Positions 18,613-27,938 are shown, numbered from the stretch's first letter. The stretch is DNA of 64,000 nt from JBMOUD01 sp049319665 (GCF_049319665.1 NZ_JBMOUD010000001.1:620001-684000), one strand, 5' to 3'. Program-made: numbers and translations. The notes: generated from the sequence alone by a model not told the origin.

Positions 18613-19806
18613 ATGAAATTGTCGGCAATGACACTGGTTATGACCGCCGTAGTACTCAGCGGATGTGTAAAAAGCACGTCTGCGATTAACAGCGCGATTG
18701 CTGCACCACCATCATCTGCGACCGCGATGCCTAACCTACCACCAGCGAATTCTTCGCCATCTAAACCGATCAATACCGCACCTTCGACATCGACCTCTTC
18801 AACGACCACGCTGGCCGCAGAAGGGCGAGATCCTGCACAATTTCCAGCGTTCGTTGAGCAACTAAAAACACAGGCCTTACAGCAAGGCATTAGCCAACGA
18901 ACGATTGATAGTGCGTTTGCCAACGTACACTTTATTGATCGTGTGATCAGTTCTGACCGCAATCAGTTAGAGAAAAAAGTCACACTTGATGATTATCTGG
19001 CGCGTGTTTTACCCGAGTGGAAAATTAAACAAGGGCAAACGCAATATCAGAATAATCTGTCGGCGCTCAATGCAGTAAGTCAGCGATATGGCGTACAGCC
19101 GCAATATATTGTGGCGTTGTGGGGGATGGAAAGCAGCTTTGGAAAAATTCAGGGCAAAGAGGATGTATTCTCTGCTTTAGCAACATTAGCTTTTGAAGGA
19201 CGTCGCGAAGCCTTCTTTACCAAAGAACTGATGGCCGCCCTGAAAATTGTCGATCAAGGCAAAGCCAGCAGCGACATGATGAAGGGATCCTGGGCCGGTG
19301 CGATGGGGCAGTCGCAGTTTATGCCGTCTTCTTTCCTGCGTTATGGCGCAGACGGTGATGGCGACGGTAAAATCGATATCTGGAACAATACCGATGACGT
19401 ATTTGCCTCCGCGGCTAACTATCTGGCTACTGAAGGATGGCAAGCTGGACAAAGCTGGGGGCAAGAGGTCAAATTGCCAGCCGGTTTCGATAGCAATTTA
19501 GCCGGGATAAAGCCAGCGCAAGTCCATCCCGTTTCCTACTGGCAACAATTGGGTGTGACCTCGGCAAATACCCAGGTGCTGCCATCTGGGGTCGCGAGAG
19601 CCTGGATTATTACGCCAGACGACCAGCAGGGACGGTCATTTATGGTCTATGATAACTTCCGCACTATCATGCACTGGAATCGTTCTTACTATTTCGCTAT
19701 CAGCATCGGCATGATGGCTGATGCGATTGCACAATCATCATCTGCACCAACAGATTCGCTTATTCCAACGACGCAGACGCCACACAACGTATTCAGCGGT
19801 GGTTGA
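18613..19806 (+). CDS. MltB-family lytic murein transglycosylase lipoprotein
   Basis: This enzyme is predicted to cleave the MurNAc-GlcNAc bond with 1,6-anhydro ring formation. The 397-residue protein has a lipobox VVLSGC (about 13-18), a Ser/Thr/Pro-rich linker to about 75 and an SLT_2/MltB-type catalytic domain. That domain has ALWGMESSFG (catalytic Glu), GSWAGAMGQSQFMPSSF and the Asp-rich loop DGDGDGKIDIW. It is longer than MltB because of the linker and a C-terminal extension. The ATG start follows AAGGAAG. It is an insertion relative to the E. coli ycgL-ycgM order and is shared, as I recall, with Yersinia/Serratia. Confidence 0.88.
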   Translation: MKLSAMTLVMTAVVLSGCVKSTSAINSAIAAPPSSATAMPNLPPANSSPSKPINTAPSTSTSSTTTLAAEGRDPAQFPAFVEQLKTQALQQGISQRTIDSAFANVHFIDRVISSDRNQLEKKVTLDDYLARVLPEWKIKQGQTQYQNNLSALNAVSQRYGVQPQYIVALWGMESSFGKIQGKEDVFSALATLAFEGRREAFFTKELMAALKIVDQGKASSDMMKGSWAGAMGQSQFMPSSFLRYGADGDGDGKIDIWNNTDDVFASAANYLATEGWQAGQSWGQEVKLPAGFDSNLAGIKPAQVHPVSYWQQLGVTSANTQVLPSGVARAWIITPDDQQGRSFMVYDNFRTIMHWNRSYYFAISIGMMADAIAQSSSAPTDSLIPTTQTPHNVFSGG

Positions 19807-19823
19807 TAAAATTTGGAGAGATT

Positions 19824-20480
19824 ATGTATCAGCATAGAGATTGGCAGGGCGCATTACTCGATTTTCCGGTAAATAAAGTGGTGTGTGTAGGCAGTAACTA
19901 CGCCGATCATATTAAAGAAATGGGTAGCAAGCTGGCGGAAGAGCCAGTGATTTTTATCAAGCCAGAAACGGCATTGTGCGATTTACGCCAGCCGATTGCT
20001 ATTCCACAACATTTAGGCGCGGTACATCACGAAGTGGAGTTGGCGGTGCTAATTGGCACCCAGCTTAAACAAGCCAGCGAAGAGCGCGTTGCCCAGGCAA
20101 TTGCCGGTTATGGTTTGGCGTTGGATTTGACCTTACGTGACTTACAAGCGGGGTTTAAGAAAGCCGGACAGCCGTGGGAAAAAGCCAAAGCTTTTGATGG
20201 CTCTTGCCCTGTTTCTGGCTTTATCCCCGTTGCTGAATTTGGTGATGCGCAACATGCCGATCTGAAACTGGTGGTGAATGGCGAAGTCCGCCAGGAAGGC
20301 AATACTCAGGATATGCTAACGCCGATGCTGCCGTTGATTGCCTACATGAGCCGCTTCTTCACGCTGCGTCCGGGAGATATCGTGATCACCGGTACGCCGC
20401 GCGGTGTCGGGCCAATGGTTGCCGGAGATACCATAGAAGTCTCTCTTAATAGCAAGTCGGTCAGTACCCGAGTTATTTAA
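19824..20480 (+). CDS. ycgM: Fumarylacetoacetate hydrolase-family protein YcgM
   Basis: This is a FAH-superfamily metal-dependent hydrolase or decarboxylase, 218 residues. The metal ligands are in HHEVELAVLIG (about 61-71) and the family C-terminus is LRPGDIVITGTPRGVGP. Start: ATG preceded by TTGGAGAG. Related human FAHD1 has oxaloacetate decarboxylase/acylpyruvase activity; the substrate here is not known. It is 17 bp after the transglycosylase and likely co-transcribed. Confidence 0.92.
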   Translation: MYQHRDWQGALLDFPVNKVVCVGSNYADHIKEMGSKLAEEPVIFIKPETALCDLRQPIAIPQHLGAVHHEVELAVLIGTQLKQASEERVAQAIAGYGLALDLTLRDLQAGFKKAGQPWEKAKAFDGSCPVSGFIPVAEFGDAQHADLKLVVNGEVRQEGNTQDMLTPMLPLIAYMSRFFTLRPGDIVITGTPRGVGPMVAGDTIEVSLNSKSVSTRVI

Positions 20481-20602
20481 TCAATCGGGCCGCTTTGCCA
20501 TATTGGCGGGCGGCTTTGCTTGCATCTGCTCGCCAAAGCGTCTATATAGTCCCCTCGTTTTGCTACACCTATTTCACTCATTTACTACAACCGGATGCCA
20601 CT

Positions 20603-21052
20603 ATGTCTGAGCTTGCTTTTTGGCAGCAAAAAACTCTCCCTGAAATGACCGATGAAGAATGGGAAGCCTTGTGCGACGGTTGCGGGCAATGCTGCTTACA
20701 CAAGTTGATTGATGAAGACACCGATGAGATTTACTTCACCAACGTTGCCTGCAATCAGCTGAATATCAAATCTTGTCAGTGCCGCAACTACGAGAACCGC
20801 TTCTCGCTGGAAGAAGACTGCATCAAACTGACCCGTGAAAACCTGACCACTTTCGATTGGTTACCGCCGACCTGCGCTTATCGCCTAATTGGTGAAGGAA
20901 AAGGGCTGCTACCTTGGCATCCGCTTCGCAATAAAAACTCCAAGTCAGAAATGCATACTGCACGTATCTCGGTACGCCATATCGCGGTGAGAGAAGATGA
21001 TGTTGAGGATTGGCAGGACCACATCATGAATAAACCGAGCTGGGCGAGATAA
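20603..21052 (+). CDS. ycgN: UPF0260 cysteine-cluster protein YcgN
   Basis: This 149-residue protein has a dense cysteine pattern (CDGCGQCCLHK, then SCQCRNY, EDCIKL and PPTCAYRL) typical of the YkgJ/UPF0260 zinc- or iron-sulfur-binding family. Function is unknown. An upstream in-frame extension (from 20495) is rejected, because the E. coli protein starts at the equivalent of this ATG. Confidence 0.92.
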   Translation: MSELAFWQQKTLPEMTDEEWEALCDGCGQCCLHKLIDEDTDEIYFTNVACNQLNIKSCQCRNYENRFSLEEDCIKLTRENLTTFDWLPPTCAYRLIGEGKGLLPWHPLRNKNSKSEMHTARISVRHIAVREDDVEDWQDHIMNKPSWAR

Positions 21053-21139
21053 CTACTATAAAAAAAGTGAGCCTGGCCTGCCGTTACACGCAATGAGGAG
21101 ACTGATGGCTGTGCGTAAAGCTTGAGGAAACTCAAGGTG

Positions 21140-22060
21140 CTAGTTCTTCCAATAAGGAGGGCTCCCGGTTTTGTCGACAATGAAATCGATAAATGTTCGT
21201 ACCTTGGAAGAAACAATCCGTTTGCGCGGATAAACAATCCAGATGGCGGTCTCTGCACGGAACATACTGAATTCCCATTCAGGGAAAACGCGTTGCAGGC
21301 GCAGATCTTTTTGATCTTGCCAAGTTAGCCAGTCAGGGAGCATAGCAATCCCGGCGCCGTTACGGCAGGCATAAAGTAAGGCTTCACTGTCGTTAACACT
21401 GAGACGGTAATTAATTGGCATCCGCATCCATTCATCCTCGGAATTTACTCTGCGGGCATACCAGCCGTCACCCCGCAGGCGAGAAAGCATTAATATTTGC
21501 AGATCTTTTTTATCCGCTGTCAGGTCAGGAAGTGGATGATGTTCAATCCATTCAGGACTGGCCCAGGCATAGCGATTTTGGGACGCGAGTTTGCGCGCAT
21601 GCATCGTAGAATCAGGTAGCGTCCCGATGCGAATACTCAGGTCAATTTGTGATTCAATTAGGTCCTGCACCTCATCGCTGAAGGTAATATCCAAAGAGAT
21701 ATCTGGATGCAAGCTGAGAAATTCATCTACGAAGTGCATTACGTGCCGGTGGCCAAATGCATAAGGCACGCTGAGTCGAAGGAGTCCTGCAGGCCGCTGA
21801 TTGAGAGCAGACGTTAAATTACGCGCCTCTTCCCATTGTTGTAGCAACTGCGTAGCGTGTGAATAAAAGAGCTTACCGGCTTCAGTGAGTGTTAACCCGC
21901 GTGTTGAGCGGTTAAACAGTGCAATGCGTAAGTCTTCTTCTAAGTCCGCAACATGCCGGGAGACGGTTGAGGTTTTAATATTCAGTTCTTTCGCAGCACT
22001 GCTGAAGCTATTTAGTTCTGCAGCCTTGACGAACGTTTTAATCGCGGCAAAGTAATTCAT
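21140..22060 (-). CDS. LysR-family transcriptional regulator
   Basis: This 306-residue protein has an N-terminal winged helix (MNYFAAIKTFVKAAELNSFSS, then KTSTVSRHVADLEEDL) and a LysR substrate-binding domain with RLSVPYAFGHRHVMHFV. It is of the DsdA/PtxR-like 'CrgA' type. I chose the ATG at 22060 because GGAGA lies 7 bp before it. It is transcribed in the same direction as the cupin gene 271 bp upstream and may regulate it. The effector is unknown. Confidence 0.88.
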   Translation of the reverse strand: MNYFAAIKTFVKAAELNSFSSAAKELNIKTSTVSRHVADLEEDLRIALFNRSTRGLTLTEAGKLFYSHATQLLQQWEEARNLTSALNQRPAGLLRLSVPYAFGHRHVMHFVDEFLSLHPDISLDITFSDEVQDLIESQIDLSIRIGTLPDSTMHARKLASQNRYAWASPEWIEHHPLPDLTADKKDLQILMLSRLRGDGWYARRVNSEDEWMRMPINYRLSVNDSEALLYACRNGAGIAMLPDWLTWQDQKDLRLQRVFPEWEFSMFRAETAIWIVYPRKRIVSSKVRTFIDFIVDKTGSPPYWKN

Positions 22061-22331
22061 TGTATTCTCCATTCTTCCGGTGTCCATGAATCACGTATGT
22101 CGTCTTAGCGTAATTTTGTTATTGGATAAGGCCTGGATAGACTCCAGAGACAGCAGGAATAATGCCATGATTTTAGCAGTATAAATGATTTGAGCTAGCT
22201 ACGGACTATTTTGCAACCATGCAAATGTCCATTTATGCGGGGAGTTACGTCATTTTAATGGTACAACAATCGATTTTACGATTAAGGAAATTGCCCTCTT
22301 ACCCGTGTAGCAAGAGGGGGATGAATAGCGG

Positions 22332-23273
22332 TTAACTGAAGCGAATATCCAGTGACCGCAACCATGTTTGCAGTCCGGCATCCTGGATAGGAATGAGAGT
22401 GGCAGATTCGCCAGACTCGTTGATATGCGCATGCCAATAGCCTGGAGGGGTGACAAATGCCATGCCAGGTTCCCAATCGACGCAAGTCGCGTCTGCAATA
22501 TTGCCGTTGTCATCGAGCCGAGTACCAACGAGTGAATAACATCCTTTCGGGCAGTCCACGATAAAATCGAGAGCAATGGATTGGTGACGATGTGGTTTTT
22601 GCACAGAGTTTGCGGTCAATGTACCGAACATTGCCCACATAACATGGGTGACAGTTCGTGTCTGTGGGAAGTGAGTATTGCCCAAGAGAACCGAAATGCG
22701 GCTGCGATTACTGGCCTCTTTATCTTCAGCGGCTTTGCGTAACTCTTCGGCTGCGCGTTCTGCGCTATATAGGGTTGCGGAGAAACGCGGTGTTACCTGA
22801 GTTACACCAAGATAGGAAAGCAGAGGCGTATCGTTCACGTAATAGAGTTTAAGTGTTGAAATCGCATGCAGCGTTGCTGGAATCCCCCCTGGTAGAGCGA
22901 GGAATGAGCCAGCCTCCATTGGAATACGTTTTCCATCTTGCTCTATAGCACCAAGTCCATCGATGACATAAAAGATTTGCGATGTTGCCAACGGGTTCAG
23001 TGCAATGCTATCGCCGCCATTGATACGGATAAAATTAGCCAATAGCGCCGGCCCGGTTGCGGGACCTACACAGTTTAATTGTTCTGACAGATCTAGCGGA
23101 ATGACCCGAGTTTCTCCACTTTCATATAATGCTGAGGAAAAATTATGATACGGCACACGTGAAATAATATTCGTGCCGATAGGATCAGCGGCTTTAGAGT
23201 ATTCATAAAATACGGCATTTTCGGTGGCATCTGCAGGATGAATAGTATGGCATTCGATAATGGAGTCAGTCAT
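22332..23273 (-). CDS. Two-cupin-domain protein, function unknown
   Basis: This 313-residue protein has two beta-barrel cupin-like regions. The first (about 80-140) contains FYVIDGLGAIEQDGKRIPMEAGSF. The second (about 220-300) has the metal-type motif KPHRHQSIALDF, then GMAFVTPPGYWHAHINES. The layout recalls gentisate 1,2-dioxygenase-like bicupins, but only the second cupin shows clear histidines. A good ribosome-binding site (AAAGGAACG) precedes the ATG. It might be an aromatic-ring dioxygenase or a sensor-like cupin. I cannot assign a substrate. Confidence 0.7.
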   Translation of the reverse strand: MTDSIIECHTIHPADATENAVFYEYSKAADPIGTNIISRVPYHNFSSALYESGETRVIPLDLSEQLNCVGPATGPALLANFIRINGGDSIALNPLATSQIFYVIDGLGAIEQDGKRIPMEAGSFLALPGGIPATLHAISTLKLYYVNDTPLLSYLGVTQVTPRFSATLYSAERAAEELRKAAEDKEASNRSRISVLLGNTHFPQTRTVTHVMWAMFGTLTANSVQKPHRHQSIALDFIVDCPKGCYSLVGTRLDDNGNIADATCVDWEPGMAFVTPPGYWHAHINESGESATLIPIQDAGLQTWLRSLDIRFS

Positions 23274-23502
23274 TTTAACGTTCCTTTATAAATTTTTACT
23301 GATGGAGAACTGAGTGAATAAGCGATGTATTACATCAAGCTCGAGATCACTCTAGCGTTAATGTTCTTCTGCCAGTAAGGCCCGTTTACGCAAAACTGTA
23401 TTGCATTAATGAGATGTCGAGATAATATGTCAGAGGAAGTCATGAAAATAGTTGATATATTTTCTATAAATAAAATCGATTAACTCCACTAGGTTGGTAT
23501 CA

Positions 23503-24257
23503 CTAGACCAGTTGACCTGGTGGGATACCCATTCTCTTCTTGAACATAGCGATAAAAGCCGACGGGTCGTTATAGCCAAGAGATGCCGAGACATATTTCA
23601 CTGTTTTTCCTTCTTGAAGGAGGCTTATCGCTAATAATATCTTTCTTCGTGATTTCCATTCATTGAAGTTAATTCCGGTAGACGAGGAAAATCGCCTTGA
23701 TAGTGTTTTTTCACTCAAGCCTAGTTTATCACTCCAATATTTAAGTGTTTGAATTTCTTCAGGTTATCTAGCATTTTCTGGGTTATTTTACTTATCACGC
23801 GGTCTTCACTAATCGGAAGGAAACAGTTAAAGCTTTCAGAAAGGGCAAGTTGTTCAACCAATACAGTTGCAAGATTATCATCAGCTTGATTTGAGGGGTA
23901 ATTAATTGATCTCTTTGAAAATTCTTTAATTATTTCTTTTGCAATTCCATTAATTCTAAGCGCTGCAACTTTTGAGGGCAAGAGGGGGCATAATTTTTCG
24001 TGAAAGTGAATGATTACATAATCAATATCGGTCAATGATAGAGAGTAATGACTCGTTTGAGGGGGTAACCAAATAGCGAATTCTGGAGTGGAAAGATAAG
24101 TGTCATCTTCAACATTTACTTTAGCCAATCCATCACATGAATACATTAATTTCCCCCAAGGAAAAGCCTGTTCAGGAAAGTTTGTCCCGGCAACCCAACT
24201 TGCACAACGAAACCAGATCATTTCAGGTGGTTGCCCGGACTTGTTTTGATGAGACAT
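23503..24257 (-). pseudogene. AraC-family regulator broken by a one-base frameshift
   Basis: The N-terminal part (24257 to about 23760) encodes a cupin-type AraC sensor domain (WFRCASWVAGTNFPEQAFPWGKL). It ends in the wrong frame with LKKFKHLNIGVIN and a stop. The other frame continues without a break as IQTLKYWSDKLGLSEKTLSRRF, then an AraC helix-turn-helix (LGYNDPSAFIAMFKKRMGIPPGQ) to 23503. The frames join near 23758 at CTGAAGAAATTC, where one missing A would restore DNLKEIQTLKYW. The start ATG at 24257 follows AAGGAAGG. It is divergent from the cyclase gene, which it probably once controlled. A sequencing error remains possible. Confidence 0.85.
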
Positions 24258-24369
24258 TACCCTTCCTTTTATCGCTATTGATTGTCTGTTTTTCGGCATT
24301 TCTAAAAACTTTTGTCCTCTATAATATAGTCCCTGTTAGCTACCTGTAAACTGCACAAACTGGTGAACT

Positions 24370-25143
24370 ATGTCTAGTAAAATTATAGATTTATCTGTCC
24401 CACTTATGACAGGCATTGCCTCCGATCCTCCTGAGTTTTTGCCTGAAATTACTTACGTAACAAATAATGAAGGTGCCTCTCAATTGGCAGGGAGTTTCCC
24501 CGGTTTAACTGCTGCCCAACTTCCACGACATGAGGGCTGGGCAGTCGAGTTTGTTAAAATGAGCACCCACGCAGGGACTCATATGGACGCTCCGTATCAT
24601 TATCACTCCCATATGGATGATGGTACGCCATCTCTTACTATAGATAAGATACCACTTGAGTGGTGTGTGGGACCGGGGGTAAAACTTGATTTTAGGCACT
24701 TCCCTGATGGTTATGTTGTCACTAAGGATGATCTTGTTACGGAGCTTAAGCTTATTAATTATGAGCTCAAACCTAACGATATTGTGCTAATCAATACTTC
24801 CGCAGGCGAAAAATATGGCCAGGACGATTTTGTTGATAGCGGTTGTGGTATGGGCCGCCAGGCAACTCTGTTCTTAACAAGTTGTGGTGTGAAAGTCGTT
24901 GGTACTGATGCATGGAGTTGGGACGCACCATTTATTCATACACAAAAAAAATATGAATTGACGAAAGATGCTTCGTTAATTTGGGAGGGTCATTTCGCCG
25001 GAAGTGTTGCCCCTTACTGTCAAATCGAAAAACTAGCTAACCTTGATCTGCTACCCTCGTTTGGTTTCACTGTAATAAGTCTTCCGGTAAAAGTAGCTGG
25101 TGCTTCTGCTGGCTGGGCGCGTCCTATTGCTCTATTTAATTAA
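24370..25143 (+). CDS. Cyclase-family (kynurenine formamidase-like) hydrolase
   Basis: This 257-residue protein has the PF04199 metal-binding motif HAGTHMDAPYHYHS (about residues 76-89). The second block is GCGMGRQATLFLTSCGVKVVGTDAWSWD, followed by FAGSVAPYCQIEKLANLDLLP. Family members hydrolyse N-formylkynurenine, cyclic amides or related compounds; the substrate here is unknown. It is first in a two-gene unit with the next gene and lower in GC than flanking core genes, suggesting transfer. Confidence 0.85.
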   Translation: MSSKIIDLSVPLMTGIASDPPEFLPEITYVTNNEGASQLAGSFPGLTAAQLPRHEGWAVEFVKMSTHAGTHMDAPYHYHSHMDDGTPSLTIDKIPLEWCVGPGVKLDFRHFPDGYVVTKDDLVTELKLINYELKPNDIVLINTSAGEKYGQDDFVDSGCGMGRQATLFLTSCGVKVVGTDAWSWDAPFIHTQKKYELTKDASLIWEGHFAGSVAPYCQIEKLANLDLLPSFGFTVISLPVKVAGASAGWARPIALFN

Positions 25144-25157
25144 TAAGAGGATATATT

Positions 25158-25682
25158 ATGTCACGAATCACAATACCTGAATTAGCTAAGCTAACTGACT
25201 CACAAAAAGAACAATATGCTCGTTTCCCAGCAAATCTAACATTAGGGCTGTTGGCAACATCGTGTTCTGCAAAAGGTTACCTTTCTTTAGGAAGTTCATT
25301 TCCAGCAGGAAAGTTAGAAAACAAAGATAGAGAAATGATCATAATGCGAGTTGGCAGTCTAAGTCATAGTGCTTATGAAAAGATGCAACACTATTCACTA
25401 GCCCTCAAATCAGGCTGGACTGAGAAAGAAATTTCTTTGATTGAATCTGGTACCTTAGCAACAGAACGTGAAGCTACAATCCTTGAATTTGTAGAAGAAT
25501 GTGTAGCTGAAGTAAAAGTATCTGACAAGACTTTTGAAAAAGTTCGAAAATATTATGATGATACTCAGATTGCAGAATTAACTCTTATCGTAGGCCATTA
25601 TATGATGACTGCTCGATTCGTTGAAACATTGGAAATTCCACTCGACGAAGTTGCTACATCTTGGGCTGCTATGTCAGTTTAA
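25158..25682 (+). CDS. Carboxymuconolactone decarboxylase-family protein
   Basis: This 174-residue all-helical protein contains the CMD/AhpD-type core LENKDREMIIMRVGSLSHSAYEKMQHYSLALKSGW and, near the end, IVGHYMMTARFVETLEIPLD. The AhpD CxxC redox pair is absent (SLSHSAY), so it is closer to the CMD enzymes than to AhpD peroxidase. It is 14 bp after the cyclase gene with AGAGGATAT as ribosome-binding site, in one operon. A joint role in degrading a cyclic or aromatic compound is inference. Confidence 0.82.
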   Translation: MSRITIPELAKLTDSQKEQYARFPANLTLGLLATSCSAKGYLSLGSSFPAGKLENKDREMIIMRVGSLSHSAYEKMQHYSLALKSGWTEKEISLIESGTLATEREATILEFVEECVAEVKVSDKTFEKVRKYYDDTQIAELTLIVGHYMMTARFVETLEIPLDEVATSWAAMSV

Positions 25683-25895
25683 TCACCAGCCGCTGAAGGA
25701 AGTCAGGGATAATGGGTGAGGATACCGCCATTCTAAGGGATAAGCGTGATACTTCCTCCCCATTGGCAATAGCGAAGAGTCTGCGTAATCTGACTTTGGG
25801 TAACCGGTAGTCAGCGATGCGGCATGAATAGCGGCTGAAATTTGTTTTTTATCTATTGTATTGGTGCGGCGTAGTGTAATGGTAAAGATAGGCAT
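25683..25895 (-). pseudogene. Tautomerase-family gene remnant (N-terminal part)
   Basis: A strong ribosome-binding site (TCAGGAGC) precedes an ATG giving MPIFTITLRRTNTIDKKQIS, then AAIHAASLTTGYPKSD. This is the start of a 4-oxalocrotonate tautomerase-like protein with the catalytic Pro2. After about 38 residues the sequence stops looking like the family and ends at residue 70. Another frame of the same DNA stays open (LRRLFAIANGEEVSRL), consistent with a junction or frameshift. Probably a decayed gene. Confidence 0.5.
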
Positions 25896-26001
25896 GAGAA
25901 TGCTCCTGAGGCAAAAAAGGAGTCTAGCGATTTGCCGATTTTTTACCAGCAGGAATATTGTTTCACAATATAAAGGCCAATTTATACAAGGAGTTGTTTT
26001 T

Positions 26002-26745
26002 ATGAAAACGTTTCGTTTGCTCACTTCCGCCTGTGCACTGCTGTTTGCAGGACAGGCTCTCGCGGCCACGCCATCAATGACATGGGCATTTGACCGCAAT
26101 AATGCGGCTCCTTTAGAGAACATTACCTTTGGTATCCAGATTAATCAGGCGGCACCGGTGGATGAATTCTACTTTGCTAACCAATTTGGTTTCACTGGCG
26201 GCGGCGGGATTGGCTACACCGGCATTCAGCCAACCAAAAATGCCAAAGACGGATCCCGGCAGTTTATGGTGCTCTTTAGCAGTTTCCGTAAAGACACTAT
26301 TGTTAAGAACGCCAATTGCAAAGGGGGAGCCGACGGATCGCCTGCAGGAGCAACGTGCCGTTTATATATCCCTGGTGAGTTAGGCGATGTCTTCCGTTTC
26401 CATGTTCTCAAAGAGGGGAATTTACTCACTGGAAAAGTGGTGAATGAAACTACCGGCCGCGAGGATGTGATTGGACAGTGGGAAGTGAGTAGCCAAGCGG
26501 GAAATCTTGCCAACAGCCAGGTGTCGTGGATTGAGAACTACAAAATGAATAATCCTTCATTCAAGTTAACCTGCGATAAAAAAGGCTGGCCATATTATGA
26601 GGTGAAATTTTTACCACCGACAGCGAATAACGATGCGGTGAAGGGAACGCTCTCGACGCTTTCCAATGGCTCGGCTGCCTGTCCTGGTGCTATCACCTGG
26701 CAACATGACAGCTCCGGGACCTTAGTCATGGGGGGATATAAATAA
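26002..26745 (+). CDS. Secreted protein of unknown function, copy 1 of 2
   Basis: This 247-residue protein has a clear Sec signal peptide (LLTSACALLFAGQALAA). The mature part contains DEFYFANQFGFTGG, GGIGYTGIQP, SRQFMVLFSSF and NCKGGADGSPAGATCR. It resembles, from memory, DUF3472-type secreted proteins. A paralogue with the same motif order is at 41355-42251. The ATG has an AAGGAG ribosome-binding site, and a terminator follows. Four or more cysteines suggest disulfides in the periplasm or outside. Confidence 0.8.
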   Translation: MKTFRLLTSACALLFAGQALAATPSMTWAFDRNNAAPLENITFGIQINQAAPVDEFYFANQFGFTGGGGIGYTGIQPTKNAKDGSRQFMVLFSSFRKDTIVKNANCKGGADGSPAGATCRLYIPGELGDVFRFHVLKEGNLLTGKVVNETTGREDVIGQWEVSSQAGNLANSQVSWIENYKMNNPSFKLTCDKKGWPYYEVKFLPPTANNDAVKGTLSTLSNGSAACPGAITWQHDSSGTLVMGGYK

Positions 26746-26778
26746 TTTCTCATTATTGAGAAAAATAAAGTATCTGAT

Positions 26779-26806
26779 AGCCTCGCTTTCGCGGGGCTTT
26801 TATTTT
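26779..26806 (+). terminator. Terminator after the secreted-protein gene
   Basis: An 8-bp stem AGCCTCGC/GCGGGGCT with a TTTC loop is followed by TTTATTTT. Confidence 0.88.
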
Positions 26807-27255
26807 ACTTAATGATGTATTAGTCAAGGTTAATTAAGTTTAGTAACTTAAGTCACCATTAAAAAACTATTTTATGCTATTTCATTGATGATGTGACTTA
26901 TTCAATATTTTTATATTGTAGCGATATTTAACATTCAATGCCAATTATCCCCCCTGAGTTGTTTCAACTTTTTTCAAAAAAGACAGTTAATCAATGCATT
27001 GTTTTATAACAATAAAATTTTACCCACAAAAAATAAAAGGTTGAAAATCAACCTGAAATTTACATGGAATTTACAAATTAAAATTTGTGATTACAATTGC
27101 ATCAACCTGCTGAGAATTAAATTAACCTACAATGAATAGGTTGATTAATTATATGTTTTATTCGCCAATCGTTATTTCCATGCTGACTTTATTAAATTCA
27201 AATTAAAGAAAAAGTCACTTCATGGAGATTTTAAATTATTACTGGAGCACAAGTG
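26807..27255 (+). other. AT-rich spacer before the dehydrogenase operon
   Basis: About 450 bp, very AT-rich, with no credible reading frame. It includes an inverted repeat AACCTA..TAGGTT (27124-27142) with further AACCTG/GGTTGA sequences around it. These could be a regulator site for the dehydrogenase operon. No promoter can be fixed with confidence. Confidence 0.4.
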
Positions 27256-27804
27256 ATGAAAGAAAACATTATTCGTGACGACTCCCCGCCAGAATATCGT
27301 TTATCTCGCAGACAGGTTCTGCTCGGTGGTGCGATTCTGATGGGGAGTACTTATCTTGGGCCTTCGCTCCCTGCTTGGGCCGATGCGCAGGTCAACGATG
27401 CTTATGTTAGCCAATTCATGCAACTGTCGAATTTGCTAGTCAATCATAAGCTGGACCAAAACGTTGGCTGGCGTCTTGCCGCCGCAATGAAAACCAACAA
27501 TGACGCTTTTGCTAAGCAGGTTGTTGATCTGCTTAATATCGCCAAGACGAAAAATGCCAAAATTGTTGAGGATTTCTTTGACGATATCCCCGCAGGCCCA
27601 CTGAAAGAATCAGCATTTGCCATTATTTCAGCTTGGTATAAAGGTGTGCTGGTAGATGCGCCTGATGCCGAAGTTTATGCTTACGAAAAAGCGCTGATGT
27701 ACCAGCCAACGATCGATGTTATGACCATTCCTACTTACGCCATTACTGGCCCAAATGGTTGGACTTCCCACGCTCCACCTCTTGCTGATATGCCTGACTT
27801 CTAA
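27256..27804 (+). CDS. Gluconate 2-dehydrogenase-type small (gamma) subunit
   Basis: This 182-residue protein has a twin-arginine signal (LSRRQVLLGGAILMG, about residues 16-30) ending near PAWADA. It is the small subunit of membrane-bound FAD sugar dehydrogenases. It carries the Tat signal through which the folded large subunit, which lacks its own signal, is exported. The mature part matches the family (NVGWRLAAAM, ISAWYKGVLVDAPDAEVYAYEKALMYQPTIDV). It is first of a gamma-alpha-cytochrome operon. Confidence 0.88.
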   Translation: MKENIIRDDSPPEYRLSRRQVLLGGAILMGSTYLGPSLPAWADAQVNDAYVSQFMQLSNLLVNHKLDQNVGWRLAAAMKTNNDAFAKQVVDLLNIAKTKNAKIVEDFFDDIPAGPLKESAFAIISAWYKGVLVDAPDAEVYAYEKALMYQPTIDVMTIPTYAITGPNGWTSHAPPLADMPDF

Positions 27805-27938
27805 TTCAGAGGTTTTTTTGCATGTTCTACCACTTCGGAAAGCACGACTAATAAATATTACCGAGGGTAGAAAATATCTTCGTGTCAGGCTCTTAAGTCT
27901 GAGGCGGGCAGAGTGAACATTGTCGCTGGATTAAAATA

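Noticed and set aside
20495..20602. 36-codon extension of ycgN
   Set aside because: The upstream residues have no family similarity, and the ATG at 20603 matches the known start.
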